Shown here: positions 1 through 7,787 of the stretch, one piece after another
Layout: the number at the start of each line of letters is the position of its first letter
How positions within the stretch are numbered: position 1 is the first letter of the stretch
From: Collinsella sp.
GTDB lineage: Bacteria > Actinomycetota > Coriobacteriia > Coriobacteriales > Coriobacteriaceae
Assembly: GCA_018373675.1 (NCBI GenBank)
Contig: JAHAGQ010000016.1
Location: 1 to 49,064 of the forward strand
DNA length: 49,064 bases
Direction of reading: 5' to 3'
The notes under the pieces: generated by a model
The model's input: the letters and a program-made list of their open reading frames with translations, nothing else
Told to the model about the DNA's origin: nothing
The model's database searches: none
Translations under genes and position numbers: made by a program

Positions 1-53
1 CGCGCCGAGAGTACTGCGGGGTCAGCCCGTGGGAGGCCAGGGCGCCGCTGACC
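1..53 (+). rRNA. rrf: 5S ribosomal RNA, 3' part (truncated by window edge)
   Basis: The bases match the 3' half of actinobacterial 5S rRNA: GCGCCGAGAGTACTGCGGGG, then CCCGTGGGAG, then a 3' strand ending near GCCGCTGACC that would pair with the missing 5' end. A strong terminator follows about 37 bases later, as expected at the end of an rRNA operon. The exact 3' end (51-53) is estimated. The 16S and 23S genes would lie to the left, outside the window. Confidence 0.85.
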
Positions 54-89
54 GGTGGACGGCACCGAGCCGTGCGCTTGAACTGAGAA

Positions 90-119
90 GGGGGAGGCCG
101 CGAGGCCTCCCCCTTTTTT
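90..119 (+). terminator. Rho-independent terminator of the rRNA operon
   Basis: A perfect 10-bp stem (GGGGGAGGCC / GGCCTCCCCC) with a GCGA loop is followed by six T. It directly follows the 5S rRNA 3' tail and precedes coaE, so it ends the rRNA transcript. Confidence 0.92.
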
Positions 120-246
120 GCGTTTAATAGAGGGTTGTAATACACGAACTCGACTTCGTTTAACTTGTCTTACTGTTTGGCTGTATTTTGAGTCCTTCTT
201 TTGTATTTGCGCGATAATAACTCCCATTGGCGTTAGGGAGGACTTG

Positions 247-888
247 ATGTTTACCGTTTTTGTCTTAGGCAATATTGCTTCGGGTAAGTCGACTGCCTGC
301 CGCTATCTCGAATCTCATGGCGCCCTGCTTATCGATTTGGATGAGCTTGCCAAATCGCTGTATGTGCCAGGCTCCGATATCGTCAATGCCCTCGCGGAAG
401 AATTCGGTTGGGACATTCTGGACGGGGAGGGCGGCATTCGCCGCAATGTCCTCGCTGCTCGAGCTTTCGCCTCTCCTGATACAGTTGCGCGGCTCAATGG
501 CATCGTTCATCCGGTTCTCATCGAACAGCTGTCACTGAGGATTCTTGATCCGGTTTGCTGCACGGTTTCGTCCCCCCGTTATCCCTTTGCGGTTGTCGAG
601 GTTTCTGCCCCGACTGGTTTTGAGGATGCTTTTGGCCTGGCTGATGAAATTCTGGTTATCAGCGCTCCTTTAGCAGTTCGTCGTGAGCGTGCTATTCATC
701 GTGGTATGGAGTCCTCTGATTTTGATGCTCGCTCTGCATGCCAACCTGACGAGGCTTCGCTTTGCAATCTCGCTACGACGGTAATCGATAATACGGCAGG
801 CGACAATTCACTCTTTGAACAACTGGACGCATGGCTTGCGCGCTATGGCTTCGGGGATGTAGTGGATAGGGAGGAGACCGATGTCTAA
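247..888 (+). CDS. coaE: Dephospho-CoA kinase
   Basis: Catalyses the last step of coenzyme A synthesis, ATP-dependent phosphorylation of the 3'-OH of dephospho-CoA, in the cytoplasm. The 213-aa protein begins with a P-loop, GNIASGKST (residues 8-16), followed by the DLDELAK segment typical of CoaE (about 30-36) and an HPVL motif. The ATG at 247 was chosen because AGGGAGG lies just upstream. The frame stays open further upstream to 118, but that part is not CoaE-like and starts inside the rRNA terminator. The usual 'PLLFE'-type motif is replaced by a divergent VEVSAPTGFE stretch, so this is a diverged member. The stop overlaps the next gene by 8 bases, so the two are probably co-transcribed. 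A weak promoter candidate is TTGAGT (188-193) with GATAAT (213-218), but the 19-base spacing is poor. Confidence 0.88.
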   Translation: MFTVFVLGNIASGKSTACRYLESHGALLIDLDELAKSLYVPGSDIVNALAEEFGWDILDGEGGIRRNVLAARAFASPDTVARLNGIVHPVLIEQLSLRILDPVCCTVSSPRYPFAVVEVSAPTGFEDAFGLADEILVISAPLAVRRERAIHRGMESSDFDARSACQPDEASLCNLATTVIDNTAGDNSLFEQLDAWLARYGFGDVVDREETDV

Positions 889-1462
889 GACACGTTTCTT
901 TACGTGGTATCGCGTGGCGCCACTTGCCGTTATGTTTGTCTTCGGCCTTATTTCGCTCGTCTACTCTTATGCCCCTGCCGCCTTCTTTAAGCCTTTGTAT
1001 CCAATTGACTATGAGGCGTACGTAAAGCAATCGAGCATTTCGCACAATCTTGATCCGTATCTGGTGTGCGCTGTCATAAAGTCGGAATCGAATTGGGATC
1101 CCGAGGCTGAGTCGAATCAAGGCGCACGGGGATTGATGCAGCTGATGCCCGAGACTGCCCAGGATATGATTGCCAAGGGTCTTGTCGATGGCAGCGAGTA
1201 TTCAGCCGGCGACCTTAACGATCCCGCTACGAACATCGAGTTTGGTTGTGCGTATCTTTCGTATCTTCTAACGTATTTTAACGGGTCGACTGACAGTGCC
1301 ATTGCCGCCTATAACGCCGGTATGGGCAATGTCGACGGATGGGCGCAGCAGAGCACGTCGCTTCATAATGCAATCACCTTTCCCGAGACGCAGGCGTATC
1401 TGATTCGTGTCAATAATGCCTGGGTTCGCTACAAGACCCTCTATCCCGATCGGTTCGTATAG
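881..1462 (+). CDS. Membrane-anchored lytic transglycosylase (SLT domain)
   Basis: Likely cleaves peptidoglycan glycan strands at the cell surface. The 193-aa protein has one N-terminal hydrophobic segment (about residues 12-36) acting as signal anchor, then an SLT domain. It shows the catalytic-glutamate motif VIKSESNWDPEA (Glu69), followed by GARGLMQLMPETA and AAYNAGMGNV, the three hallmarks of goose-lysozyme-like transglycosylases. It contains only the catalytic domain, with no LysM or other wall-binding module. The ATG overlaps the coaE stop (ATGTCTAA), which implies translational coupling. The family call is firm; the physiological role (wall turnover, division or spore-like functions) cannot be told from sequence. 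Confidence 0.9.
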   Translation: MSKTRFFTWYRVAPLAVMFVFGLISLVYSYAPAAFFKPLYPIDYEAYVKQSSISHNLDPYLVCAVIKSESNWDPEAESNQGARGLMQLMPETAQDMIAKGLVDGSEYSAGDLNDPATNIEFGCAYLSYLLTYFNGSTDSAIAAYNAGMGNVDGWAQQSTSLHNAITFPETQAYLIRVNNAWVRYKTLYPDRFV

Positions 1463-1513
1463 GACTATGCCTGCCGCCTGCGTATACTGCAGATATATGA
1501 GTTAGGAGTATCC

Positions 1514-3754
1514 ATGGCGGAATTTGAAGTTGAGCGTGTTGGAGGAGAGCTCAAACGTTTTGGCGTTGAGGGCTCTGAGGTGCCGTTTGAGGTCGTGTCT
1601 CCATACGAGCCCGCCGGTTCCCAGCCTAAGGCCATTGAGTCGCTTGTGCAGGGTGTGAGGGACGGAGATCGCTATCAGGTTTTGCTGGGCGTGACTGGTT
1701 CGGGCAAGACCTTCACGATGGCTAAGACTATTGAGGCCCTGGGGAAGCCGACGCTGGTCATGGCTCCCAATAAAACGCTTGCCGCTCAGCTCGCGAGCGA
1801 GCTCAAGGAATTCTTCCCTAACAACGCCGTGGTCTATTTTGTGTCGTACTACGATTACTATCAGCCCGAGGCATATGTACCGCAGAGTGATACGTATATC
1901 GAGAAGGATTCCTCGATTAACGAAGAGGTCGAGATGCTGCGCCATCAGGCGACGGCATCGCTGCTATCTCGACGCGATGTGATCGTCGTCGCATCGGTCT
2001 CGTGTATCTATGGCATTGGCTCCCCCGAGGACTATGCGGGCCTAGCTCCGAACGTCGACAAGAAGGTGCCGCTCGAGCGCGATGACTTTATCCATGCGCT
2101 TATCGATATCCAGTACGATCGCAATGACTATGATTTGGCACGTGGCACCTTCCGCGTGCGCGGCGATGTAGTCGACGTGTATCCGCCCTATGCCGAGCAT
2201 CCGTTGCGGTTTGAGTTCTTTGGCGACGAGGTCGAGCTGATTGCCGAGATCGACGAGGTCACCGGCGAGATGCTGCGTGAGTACGAGGCCATTCCCGTGT
2301 GGCCGGCCTCGCACTACGTGACTGAGAAGCCTAAGGTCAAAGCGGCTCTGAAATCAATCAGCGAAGAGTGCGAGAAACGTGTGGCCGAGCTCAAGGCGAC
2401 TGATAAGCTGCTCGAGGCACAGCGTCTGCAGCAGCGCACCGACTATGATCTCGAGATGCTCGAGACCATGGGTTTTTGTAACGGTATCGAGAACTACTCG
2501 CGTCATCTGGACGGTCGAAAACCGGGCGAGCCGCCGTTTACCCTGATCGATTACTTTCCTAAGGACATGCTCTGCATCATCGATGAGAGCCATGTGACGG
2601 TGCCGCAGATCCGCGGCATGCACGAAGGCGACCGCTCGCGTAAGGTGACGCTGGTGGAGCATGGTTTTCGTCTGCCTTCGGCACTCGATAACCGCCCGCT
2701 TCGTTTCGATGAGTTTGAGGCGAGGATTCCCCAGTTCATCTACGTTTCGGCCACGCCGGGCGACTACGAGCTGCGGGTTAGCCAGAATGACGTTGAGCAG
2801 ATTATTCGTCCGACCGGTCTGCTCGACCCCAAGATCGATGTGCGTCCTGTTCGTGGGCAGATTGACGATCTTGAGGACGAGATTCGCGAGCGCGTTGCCC
2901 GCAAGGAGCGCGTGCTGGTGACCACGCTCACCAAGCGCATGGCCGAGGACCTGACCGATCACCTACTCGATGCTGGCATTAAGGTCAACTACATGCATTC
3001 CGATACGGCGACGATGGACCGTGTCGAGATCCTGCGAACGCTGCGCGAGGGAAAGATCGATGTTCTCGTTGGCATCAACCTGCTCCGCGAGGGTCTAGAT
3101 CTTCCCGAGGTCTCGCTGGTGGCAATACTCGACGCTGACAAGGAAGGTTTCTTGCGCAATCGCCGTTCGTTGATTCAGACGATTGGCCGTGCGGCCCGTA
3201 ATGCCGACGGCGAGGTCATCATGTATGCAGACGTTGTGACCGATTCGATGAAAGAAGCCATCGAGGAGACGCAACGCCGTCGCGAGATTCAGATGGCATA
3301 TAACGAAGAGCATGGCATTGTGCCCAAGACGGTTCGCAAGGCCATTAACGACATTTCGAGCTTTATTGCCGAGGCCGAAAAGACTGTGGGCTCGAAGGGG
3401 CGCTCGAGAGGCGATTCGCTGGGTCACGGTGCGTTCTATACACCCGACGAAAACGGCGAGGGCGCCGCGCCGGAGACGGTGGCACCCGAGCAGACGCTTG
3501 CCGAGCAGCTGGAAGGGCTGCCGCATGACGAGCTCGTGCGGATTGTCGAGACCATGGAGGAAGACATGCGTAACGCTTCCGCCGCCATGGACTTTGAGGA
3601 GGCGGCACGTCTGCGCGATGCCGTCGTTCAGATTCGGGCGATGCTTGAGGGCGCATCTGAGGACGAAACGATCGAGCGTTTGCGTTCGCAGGCTCGCAAG
3701 GGCTCTACCTTTGCTTCGGGCAGAAAACGCCAGGGTGCACGATTCAGGAAGTAG
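1514..3754 (+). CDS. uvrB: UvrABC system protein B (excision nuclease helicase subunit)
   Basis: DNA-damage-verifying helicase subunit of nucleotide excision repair. UvrA loads it at lesions, and it then recruits UvrC. The protein has 746 aa. The Walker A motif GVTGSGKT is at residues 59-66, and the beta-hairpin segment SYYDYYQPEAYVP, DESH box, SATPG and QTIGRAARN helicase motifs follow. A C-terminal UVR domain (AMDFEEAARLRD) binds UvrC. It is longer than the common 660-700 aa, mostly through an acidic or polar linker before the UVR domain (about residues 620-680) and an N-terminal extension. RBS AGGAG lies 6 bases before the ATG. A TATACT box at 1483-1488 could be its own -10. No convincing LexA box was seen here, unlike upstream of uvrA. 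coaE next to uvrB is also, as I recall, a gene order of other actinobacteria. Confidence 0.97.
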   Translation: MAEFEVERVGGELKRFGVEGSEVPFEVVSPYEPAGSQPKAIESLVQGVRDGDRYQVLLGVTGSGKTFTMAKTIEALGKPTLVMAPNKTLAAQLASELKEFFPNNAVVYFVSYYDYYQPEAYVPQSDTYIEKDSSINEEVEMLRHQATASLLSRRDVIVVASVSCIYGIGSPEDYAGLAPNVDKKVPLERDDFIHALIDIQYDRNDYDLARGTFRVRGDVVDVYPPYAEHPLRFEFFGDEVELIAEIDEVTGEMLREYEAIPVWPASHYVTEKPKVKAALKSISEECEKRVAELKATDKLLEAQRLQQRTDYDLEMLETMGFCNGIENYSRHLDGRKPGEPPFTLIDYFPKDMLCIIDESHVTVPQIRGMHEGDRSRKVTLVEHGFRLPSALDNRPLRFDEFEARIPQFIYVSATPGDYELRVSQNDVEQIIRPTGLLDPKIDVRPVRGQIDDLEDEIRERVARKERVLVTTLTKRMAEDLTDHLLDAGIKVNYMHSDTATMDRVEILRTLREGKIDVLVGINLLREGLDLPEVSLVAILDADKEGFLRNRRSLIQTIGRAARNADGEVIMYADVVTDSMKEAIEETQRRREIQMAYNEEHGIVPKTVRKAINDISSFIAEAEKTVGSKGRSRGDSLGHGAFYTPDENGEGAAPETVAPEQTLAEQLEGLPHDELVRIVETMEEDMRNASAAMDFEEAARLRDAVVQIRAMLEGASEDETIERLRSQARKGSTFASGRKRQGARFRK

Positions 3755-3757
3755 CGA

Positions 3758-3793
3758 ACAGGCCCCGAGTTCCCTGTGGAGCTCGGGGCCTGT
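3758..3793. terminator. Hairpin terminator between convergent uvrB and the minus-strand oxidoreductase
   Basis: A perfect 12-bp stem, ACAGGCCCCGAG / CTCGGGGCCTGT, lies between the uvrB stop and the stop of the opposing gene. The T tracts on both sides are poor (GTCGTTT on plus), so it may act as a weak bidirectional terminator. Confidence 0.7.
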
Positions 3794-3819
3794 GTCGTTT
3801 GGACGCGGGAGTTCGTGCG

Positions 3820-5460
3820 CTAGAGGTCTGCTATCAGCGCCTCAGCGCAACGGATGCCGTCGGTGGCGGCGCTCATGATGCCGCCTGCATATCCTGCTCC
3901 CTCGCCGCAAGGGTAGAGGCCTGGCGTCGCCACGGCGTGACACGTGTGATCTCGGTTGACGGTGACCGGGGAACTCGAACGCGTCTCCACGCCGGTGAGC
4001 ACGGCATCGGGGCGGTCGTAGCCCCGCAGCTTTTTCCCGAGCAGGGGAATTCCCAGGCGAAGCGACTCGACGATATGCTGCGGTAGTGCCTCGTCAATTG
4101 CTGTCCAAGTCACACCGAGCGGATAGGTGGGCTTAACCTTTCCACATGCCGTGCTGGCGCGTCTAGCAAGGAAATCCCCGACGAGCTGTGCCGGCGCGTT
4201 CCAGTTGGAGCCACCCAGACGATAGGCGGCTCGCTCGCAGGCGCGCTGGAGCTCAATGCCTGCGAGCGGATCATCGCTGGGAAGGTCGTCAGGTGTGACG
4301 TTAACGAGTAGGGCGGCATTTGCGTTGCGCCCGTCGCGAGCATTGAGGCTGGCACCGTTGACGCACAGATGGCCCTGCTCGGAAGAAGCCGCGACAACCT
4401 GTCCGCCGGGGCACATGCAAAACGAGAACACGCTGCGGCCGTTGGGGAGATGGGCGACAAGCTTGTAGGGGGCTGCTCCGAGTGCCGGGTGCCCCGCCGA
4501 AGGGCCATATTGGGCACGGTCGATGTCGCGCTGTGGATGCTCGATGCGCACACCCATGGCAAAGGTCTTTTGCGCGAGGGCAACGTTATGCTCCTTGAGA
4601 AGCTCGAATACGTCGCGGGCGGAATGGCCGCAGGCGAGAATGAGGTGCTTTGTGGCGATTGTCTCGCTTGTGGTTTCTTGGGGCGGTTGGACATCGACGC
4701 CGGTGATGGCGCCAGATCCATCGGTTCGAATATTGACGAGCTTTGTTCGATAGCGGACGGTACCACCGAGCTGCTCGATGCGCTGAGAAATGTTGGTGAC
4801 GACGGTGGGGAGGATGTCGGAGCCAATGTGCGGCTTGGCGTCCCACAGGATGTCGCGAGGTGAGCCCGCCTCGACGAAGGTCTCAAGAATCAGTCGATGG
4901 GCAGGATTCTTGGTTCCCGTGTTGAGCTTGCCGTCCGAGAAGGTCCCTGCGCCGCCCAAGCCAAATTGGATATTGCTTTCGGGGTCGAGGATACGCTCCT
5001 TAAGAAAGAGATCAATCGCTTCCGAGCGGCGAAGTGCGGGGTCGCCTCGCTCGATGAGCAGGGGTTTAAGGCCCGCTTCGGCAAGGGTCAGGGCGGCGAA
5101 GAGACCGGCGCAACCGGCGCCGACAACGACGGGACGCCCCTTGGGTGCATTTGGGACAGGGTTGGGGAATGAAGGAGCCTCGCCGTCTACCATGCGGATG
5201 CGCGAGCGGTCGCGCTCGGCGACGCGGTCGACCACCTCCTGCTCGAGTCGGGAGCTTGTCAGCTCAACTCGAAAGCTCAAAATAAAATGGACATCTCGTT
5301 TTTTACGGGCGTCGATTGACTTGCGATGGAGCTCAATGGCTTTAATCTGGGAATCCTCGCATCGCAGGGCTCGTTTGACGGCGCGTCTACCAATAGCAAG
5401 GCAGGCGGCTTCGTCGCCGGCCTCATCGAGTGACGCGTGGACTTGGGTGATTTCGATCAT
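3820..5460 (-). CDS. FAD-dependent oxidoreductase of the COG2509 type
   Basis: Probable flavoprotein dehydrogenase of unknown substrate. The 546-aa protein has an N-terminal region of about 110 residues (an 'IEITQV...' ferredoxin-like fold in this family). An FAD-binding Rossmann motif follows, VVVGAGCAGLFAALTLAEAG (about 112-131), then a second dinucleotide segment and a C-terminal GEGAGYAGGIMSAATDGI FAD-contact motif. The start at 5460 has AAGGAG just upstream on the minus strand. The frame extends 57 codons further, but those codons cover an intergenic terminator. It lies 79 bases downstream of another FAD enzyme with a terminator between, so it may be transcribed separately. Family recognition is good, but no reaction can be assigned. 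Confidence 0.82.
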   Translation of the reverse strand: MIEITQVHASLDEAGDEAACLAIGRRAVKRALRCEDSQIKAIELHRKSIDARKKRDVHFILSFRVELTSSRLEQEVVDRVAERDRSRIRMVDGEAPSFPNPVPNAPKGRPVVVGAGCAGLFAALTLAEAGLKPLLIERGDPALRRSEAIDLFLKERILDPESNIQFGLGGAGTFSDGKLNTGTKNPAHRLILETFVEAGSPRDILWDAKPHIGSDILPTVVTNISQRIEQLGGTVRYRTKLVNIRTDGSGAITGVDVQPPQETTSETIATKHLILACGHSARDVFELLKEHNVALAQKTFAMGVRIEHPQRDIDRAQYGPSAGHPALGAAPYKLVAHLPNGRSVFSFCMCPGGQVVAASSEQGHLCVNGASLNARDGRNANAALLVNVTPDDLPSDDPLAGIELQRACERAAYRLGGSNWNAPAQLVGDFLARRASTACGKVKPTYPLGVTWTAIDEALPQHIVESLRLGIPLLGKKLRGYDRPDAVLTGVETRSSSPVTVNRDHTCHAVATPGLYPCGEGAGYAGGIMSAATDGIRCAEALIADL

Positions 5461-5486
5461 CGAGGTCTCCTTAGATGCAAGAAAGA

Positions 5487-5510
5487 GGCCGCCCGGTGTC
5501 CCAGACGGCC
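5487..5510 (-). terminator. Terminator-like hairpin downstream of the HI0933-type flavoprotein gene
   Basis: On the minus strand a 7-bp stem (GGCCGTC / GGCGGCC, one G-U pair) closes a 10-base loop and is followed by TCTTTCTT. It sits between two same-strand flavoprotein genes and could end the mrp operon transcript. Confidence 0.55.
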
Positions 5511-5539
5511 CGAATGCGTTTTGATTATAGACTGCGCGG

Positions 5540-6811
5540 CTATAGGCTGCTTGCAGCGCGAATACCCGAGATCCAAGCCCATGCAAGGTTGAAACCGCCG
5601 CAATCGGCATCGATGTCGAGCGCCTCGCCACAAATGTAAAGTGGGGCGCCTGCTGCGTTGCTCACGCAGAGGTTGGGAGCTGAGACGCTCTCGATGGGCA
5701 CGCCGCCGCGCGTGACCTGGGCCGAACGCTCCTCTGTCGTTCCCTCGACGAGCAGCTTAAAGTGCTTGAGGATTGAGACCAGATGGATGATGTCGTGCGA
5801 CCCGGGGTGGCACTGTTCGAATGCGGTGCAGACAACGTGAGAGAACTGCGGGGCAAGCATGCCGTCGAGCCAGCGGGGGTCGCGGGGTGAAAAGCCGCCG
5901 AGCAACGCAACTCGCTGATTGAGCATATCGAGCAACTCGTCTTTGGAGAGGTCGGGGAAAACGTCGAGCAGAATCGTGTCGCCGCGCTGGACGCGACGGG
6001 AGAGGTTAAAGGCGGCAACGCCCGAGATGCCAAAGGTTCGGAAGAGCACTTCGCCGTCTTCGCGCCAGAGTTCCTCGTGATTGCGGGTGAGCGTCAAACG
6101 GGCGCGGACGCGCAGGCCATCCAGTGTCTTGAGCGCAGTCTGGTCGCCGAAGACCGATGCCGACACAGGGCAGAGGACGGGTCGATGCGGGGTGAGGGAA
6201 AGATTGAACGTCCTCGCGATGTCGGCAGGGTTGCCGCCCGTAGCGATAATTACGGCCTTTGCCTGCAGCCTCTCGTTCGTGCGAGGGGTGTCGGCGAGCG
6301 CCTTTCGAAGCGAGCGTAGTTCGGATTTTCGGTCGTCGTGCTTTTTTGCCTTGAGTGCTCGCGCGGGACGGTCTATTTGGAGTGCCCAGCCCTCGGGGGC
6401 TTTGAATGCCGAGGCGACGTTTGCTCCACAGATCAAGGTGATATCCAGGTGATTGCAAGCGTTGAGAAGCGCATCGCGCACCGATTCGGCACGAAGGGAG
6501 TGCGGATACAGCCGGCCCTCCTCGGAGGTCGTCATGATGCCCAGCGAGGAGAAGAAACTGCCGAGCTCTTGCTCGGGCTGGGGACCCATGACGGATTCGA
6601 CGAATGCGGGGTGGTTGTACCGTTGGAAATCAATTGATTCGTTGGAAAGGTTGCAGCGGCCGTTGCCGGTCGCAAGGAGTTTAAGGCCGCAGGCAACATC
6701 GCGCTCAACGATGCAGGTGCTTTTGCCTGCGCGTGCGGCCGTAATGGCGGCGGCGAGACCCGAGGCCCCGCCGCCGATTACCAAGACGTCATAGGAGGCG
6801 TTTGCGTTCAC
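5540..6811 (-). CDS. HI0933/BaiN-family FAD-binding oxidoreductase
   Basis: Flavoprotein of the family annotated variously as 'aminoacetone oxidase family' or HI0933-like; BaiN of bile-acid-dehydroxylating clostridia is one characterised relative. The 423-aa protein starts with the dinucleotide fold VLVIGGGASGLAAAI (about residues 9-23). The signature KLLATGNGRCNLSN follows (about 43-56), then GVPIESVSAPNL and the C-terminal motif GEALDIDADCGGFNLAWAW. The GTG start at 6811 directly abuts the mrp stop codon (TAAGTG), so the two are translationally coupled. Substrate unknown. The cooperation of an Mrp-type Fe-S carrier with a flavoprotein is only suggested by the coupling. Confidence 0.85.
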   Translation of the reverse strand: MNANASYDVLVIGGGASGLAAAITAARAGKSTCIVERDVACGLKLLATGNGRCNLSNESIDFQRYNHPAFVESVMGPQPEQELGSFFSSLGIMTTSEEGRLYPHSLRAESVRDALLNACNHLDITLICGANVASAFKAPEGWALQIDRPARALKAKKHDDRKSELRSLRKALADTPRTNERLQAKAVIIATGGNPADIARTFNLSLTPHRPVLCPVSASVFGDQTALKTLDGLRVRARLTLTRNHEELWREDGEVLFRTFGISGVAAFNLSRRVQRGDTILLDVFPDLSKDELLDMLNQRVALLGGFSPRDPRWLDGMLAPQFSHVVCTAFEQCHPGSHDIIHLVSILKHFKLLVEGTTEERSAQVTRGGVPIESVSAPNLCVSNAAGAPLYICGEALDIDADCGGFNLAWAWISGIRAASSL

Positions 6812-7642
6812 TTAGGCCTCGGCGGTTTCGTGCGGGGCAATGGCCTCGACGGCAGAGACGACCTGGGGCAGCATACGTGCGGGCAGTGCGGTCTCAACCT
6901 CGCCCTTATCGCAAGCCTCGGCGAGTGCCGGATTGATGGGAAGCTGCCCTAGGATCTCGAGGTTGTAACGCTCGGCGACCTCGGGGAGCTTGCTCTTGCC
7001 AAAGACCTCGATCTTCTTGCCGCAATCGGGGCACTCGATATAGCTCATGTTTTCGACGATTCCCAGAATGGGGACGTTCATCTTCTCGGCCATGTTGACC
7101 GCCTTGGCGACGATCATCGAGACCAGATCCTGCGGGCTCGTGACGATGACGATGCCATCGACGGGCAGCGACTGGAAGACGGTGAGCGCGACATCGCCTG
7201 TTCCCGGAGGCATGTCGACCAGCAGGTAGTCGATGGGGCCCCACGAGGTTTCGCTCCAGAACTGCCTGATGGCACCTGCGATAACCGGACCGCGCCAGAG
7301 GACGGGGTCGGTTTCGTTTTGGAGCAGCAGGTTAGAGCTCATAACCTTGACGCCGTGCTCGGAGATTTCGGGCAGCATAAGGTTGCCGAGGGCATGGACG
7401 TGACGTCCGCTCATGCCGAACATCTTAGGGATAGAGGGGCCGGTAATATCGGCATCGAGGACGCCGACCTTGTGACCGTGGCGGGAAAGTTCCGTGGCGA
7501 TGGCGCCGGTGACGAATGACTTGCCGACGCCGCCCTTGCCGGAAAGCACGGCGATAACGCGCTTGACCTCGGACAGCGTATTCTCCTCAAATTGCGACGG
7601 CGACGTTTGCCCGCCGGCCGCCTGTGCGTGCTCGCAACCCAT
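6812..7642 (-). CDS. mrp: Mrp/NBP35-family Fe-S cluster carrier ATPase
   Basis: P-loop ATPase of the Mrp/ApbC/NBP35 type, thought to bind and deliver 4Fe-4S clusters to apo-proteins in the cytoplasm. The 276-aa protein shows the deviant Walker A GKGGVGKS (about residues 36-43). The family motifs DADITGPSIPKMFG and DMPPGTGDVALT follow, then a CxxC (ECPDCGK) that in this family forms the bridging cluster site. The ATG at 7642 was chosen for the AAAGGAG just before it; the in-frame extension upstream lacks an RBS. It is the first gene of a two-gene operon with the HI0933-type flavoprotein. Confidence 0.92.
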   Translation of the reverse strand: MGCEHAQAAGGQTSPSQFEENTLSEVKRVIAVLSGKGGVGKSFVTGAIATELSRHGHKVGVLDADITGPSIPKMFGMSGRHVHALGNLMLPEISEHGVKVMSSNLLLQNETDPVLWRGPVIAGAIRQFWSETSWGPIDYLLVDMPPGTGDVALTVFQSLPVDGIVIVTSPQDLVSMIVAKAVNMAEKMNVPILGIVENMSYIECPDCGKKIEVFGKSKLPEVAERYNLEILGQLPINPALAEACDKGEVETALPARMLPQVVSAVEAIAPHETAEA

Positions 7643-7697
7643 GTTTGACTCCTTTGTATATGTTGGGGCCGGAGCCCCGTGATGTGACACGAGCGTC

Positions 7698-7703
7698 ATT
7701 GTA
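7698..7703 (-). promoter_or_regulatory. Candidate -10 box for the mrp operon
   Basis: On the minus strand TACAAT lies 55 bases before the mrp ATG. A weak -35 candidate (TGACTC) lies 17 bases upstream, with a small CTCG/CGAG hairpin between the boxes. Predicted by eye only. Confidence 0.4.
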
Positions 7704-7787
7704 CCCTCGTTTGCGAGCGGGAGTCATTTGCGATGCATTTGGGCCGAGCGTGCTTGCAATACGATGGGTCCAAGCGAATGGGCGGGC